A DNA stretch of 5,204 nt, taken from contig JANYAJ010000033.1 of NCBI GenBank assembly GCA_025361385.1, positions 1 to 5,204 of the forward strand, read 5' to 3'. Below the pieces are notes generated by a model, which searched no databases, was not told the origin of the DNA, and was given only the letters and a program-made list of their open reading frames with translations. Source of the DNA: Nitrospira sp. GTDB lineage: Bacteria; Nitrospirota; Nitrospiria; Nitrospirales; Nitrospiraceae. Below, piece by piece: positions 5,094-5,204 of this stretch. Position 1 is the first letter of the stretch. The number at the start of each line of letters is the position of its first letter. The position numbers were made by a program, and so were the translations under genes.

Positions 5094-5204
5094 TTCGCCT
5101 TACAGCGGCAGTACAGAGAGTCTGCAACTCCATTGAGAATCCCTGAGAGCTTCTGTAAGGACAGATCCCTCGTCTGCTCAACTTCAAAATCTAGTGCAAC
5201 CCCC

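Noticed and set aside
4441..5187. Minus-strand frame of 248 codons
   Set aside because: It runs out of phase through the well-supported His-rich gene; Arg/Thr/Ser-rich junk composition.
1..5204. CRISPR array, tRNA, toxin-antitoxin pair or defence island
   Set aside because: No regularly spaced direct repeats, no tRNA-like cloverleaf noticed, and no paired small genes of known families; the recognisable content is insertion-sequence scars and small accessory genes.

Overview
The window looks like an accessory, decaying stretch of a moderately GC-rich environmental bacterium. A Nitrospira-like or proteobacterial host would fit the protein styles, but nothing here fixes the taxonomy. Almost every credible gene is on the minus strand. 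I found no tRNA, rRNA or CRISPR array. I also see no clear undescribed defence or metabolic system. The most informative part is a nested, datable set of mobile-element events.

Left part (1-1680), all minus strand. It holds the frameshifted end of an unrecognised gene that leaves the window at position 1. Next come a GC-rich intergenic stretch with two adjacent hairpins and an unrecognised Trp/Tyr-rich protein. After these lies a small predicted secreted protein made of six ~19-residue repeats, with a strong Shine-Dalgarno.

Centre (1676-3864), a scar. The 3' part of an HtrA-like serine protease gene keeps the catalytic Ser but has lost His and Asp. It is joined at a short ambiguous junction to a remnant of an IS3-family element: the start of orfB and the last residues of orfA. 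An almost intact IS30-family element (1229 bp, 26-bp imperfect inverted repeats, 2-bp GT target duplication) sits inside that remnant. Removing the IS30 element and one GT copy restores the orfA C-terminus ILKKATAYFARDTL and its stop. The insertion point is five bases from the A7 run expected to be the IS3 frameshift site. The IS30 transposase itself has an apparent one-base deletion near its C-terminus. On the far side of the IS3 remnant is a plus-strand gene tail of unknown function, beheaded by the scar.

Right part (3854-5204), minus strand again. A small two-helix membrane protein of the low-affinity iron permease type converges on the beheaded gene and overlaps it by 11 bp. Upstream is a 429-bp stretch containing a strong hairpin, then a 71-residue His-rich protein with HH pairs every seven residues. 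The order of events I infer is: IS3 insertion, deletions that removed most of IS3 and the flanking gene parts, IS30 insertion into the IS3 fragment, then the IS30 frameshift. The order of the IS30 insertion relative to the deletions is not fixed by the sequence.
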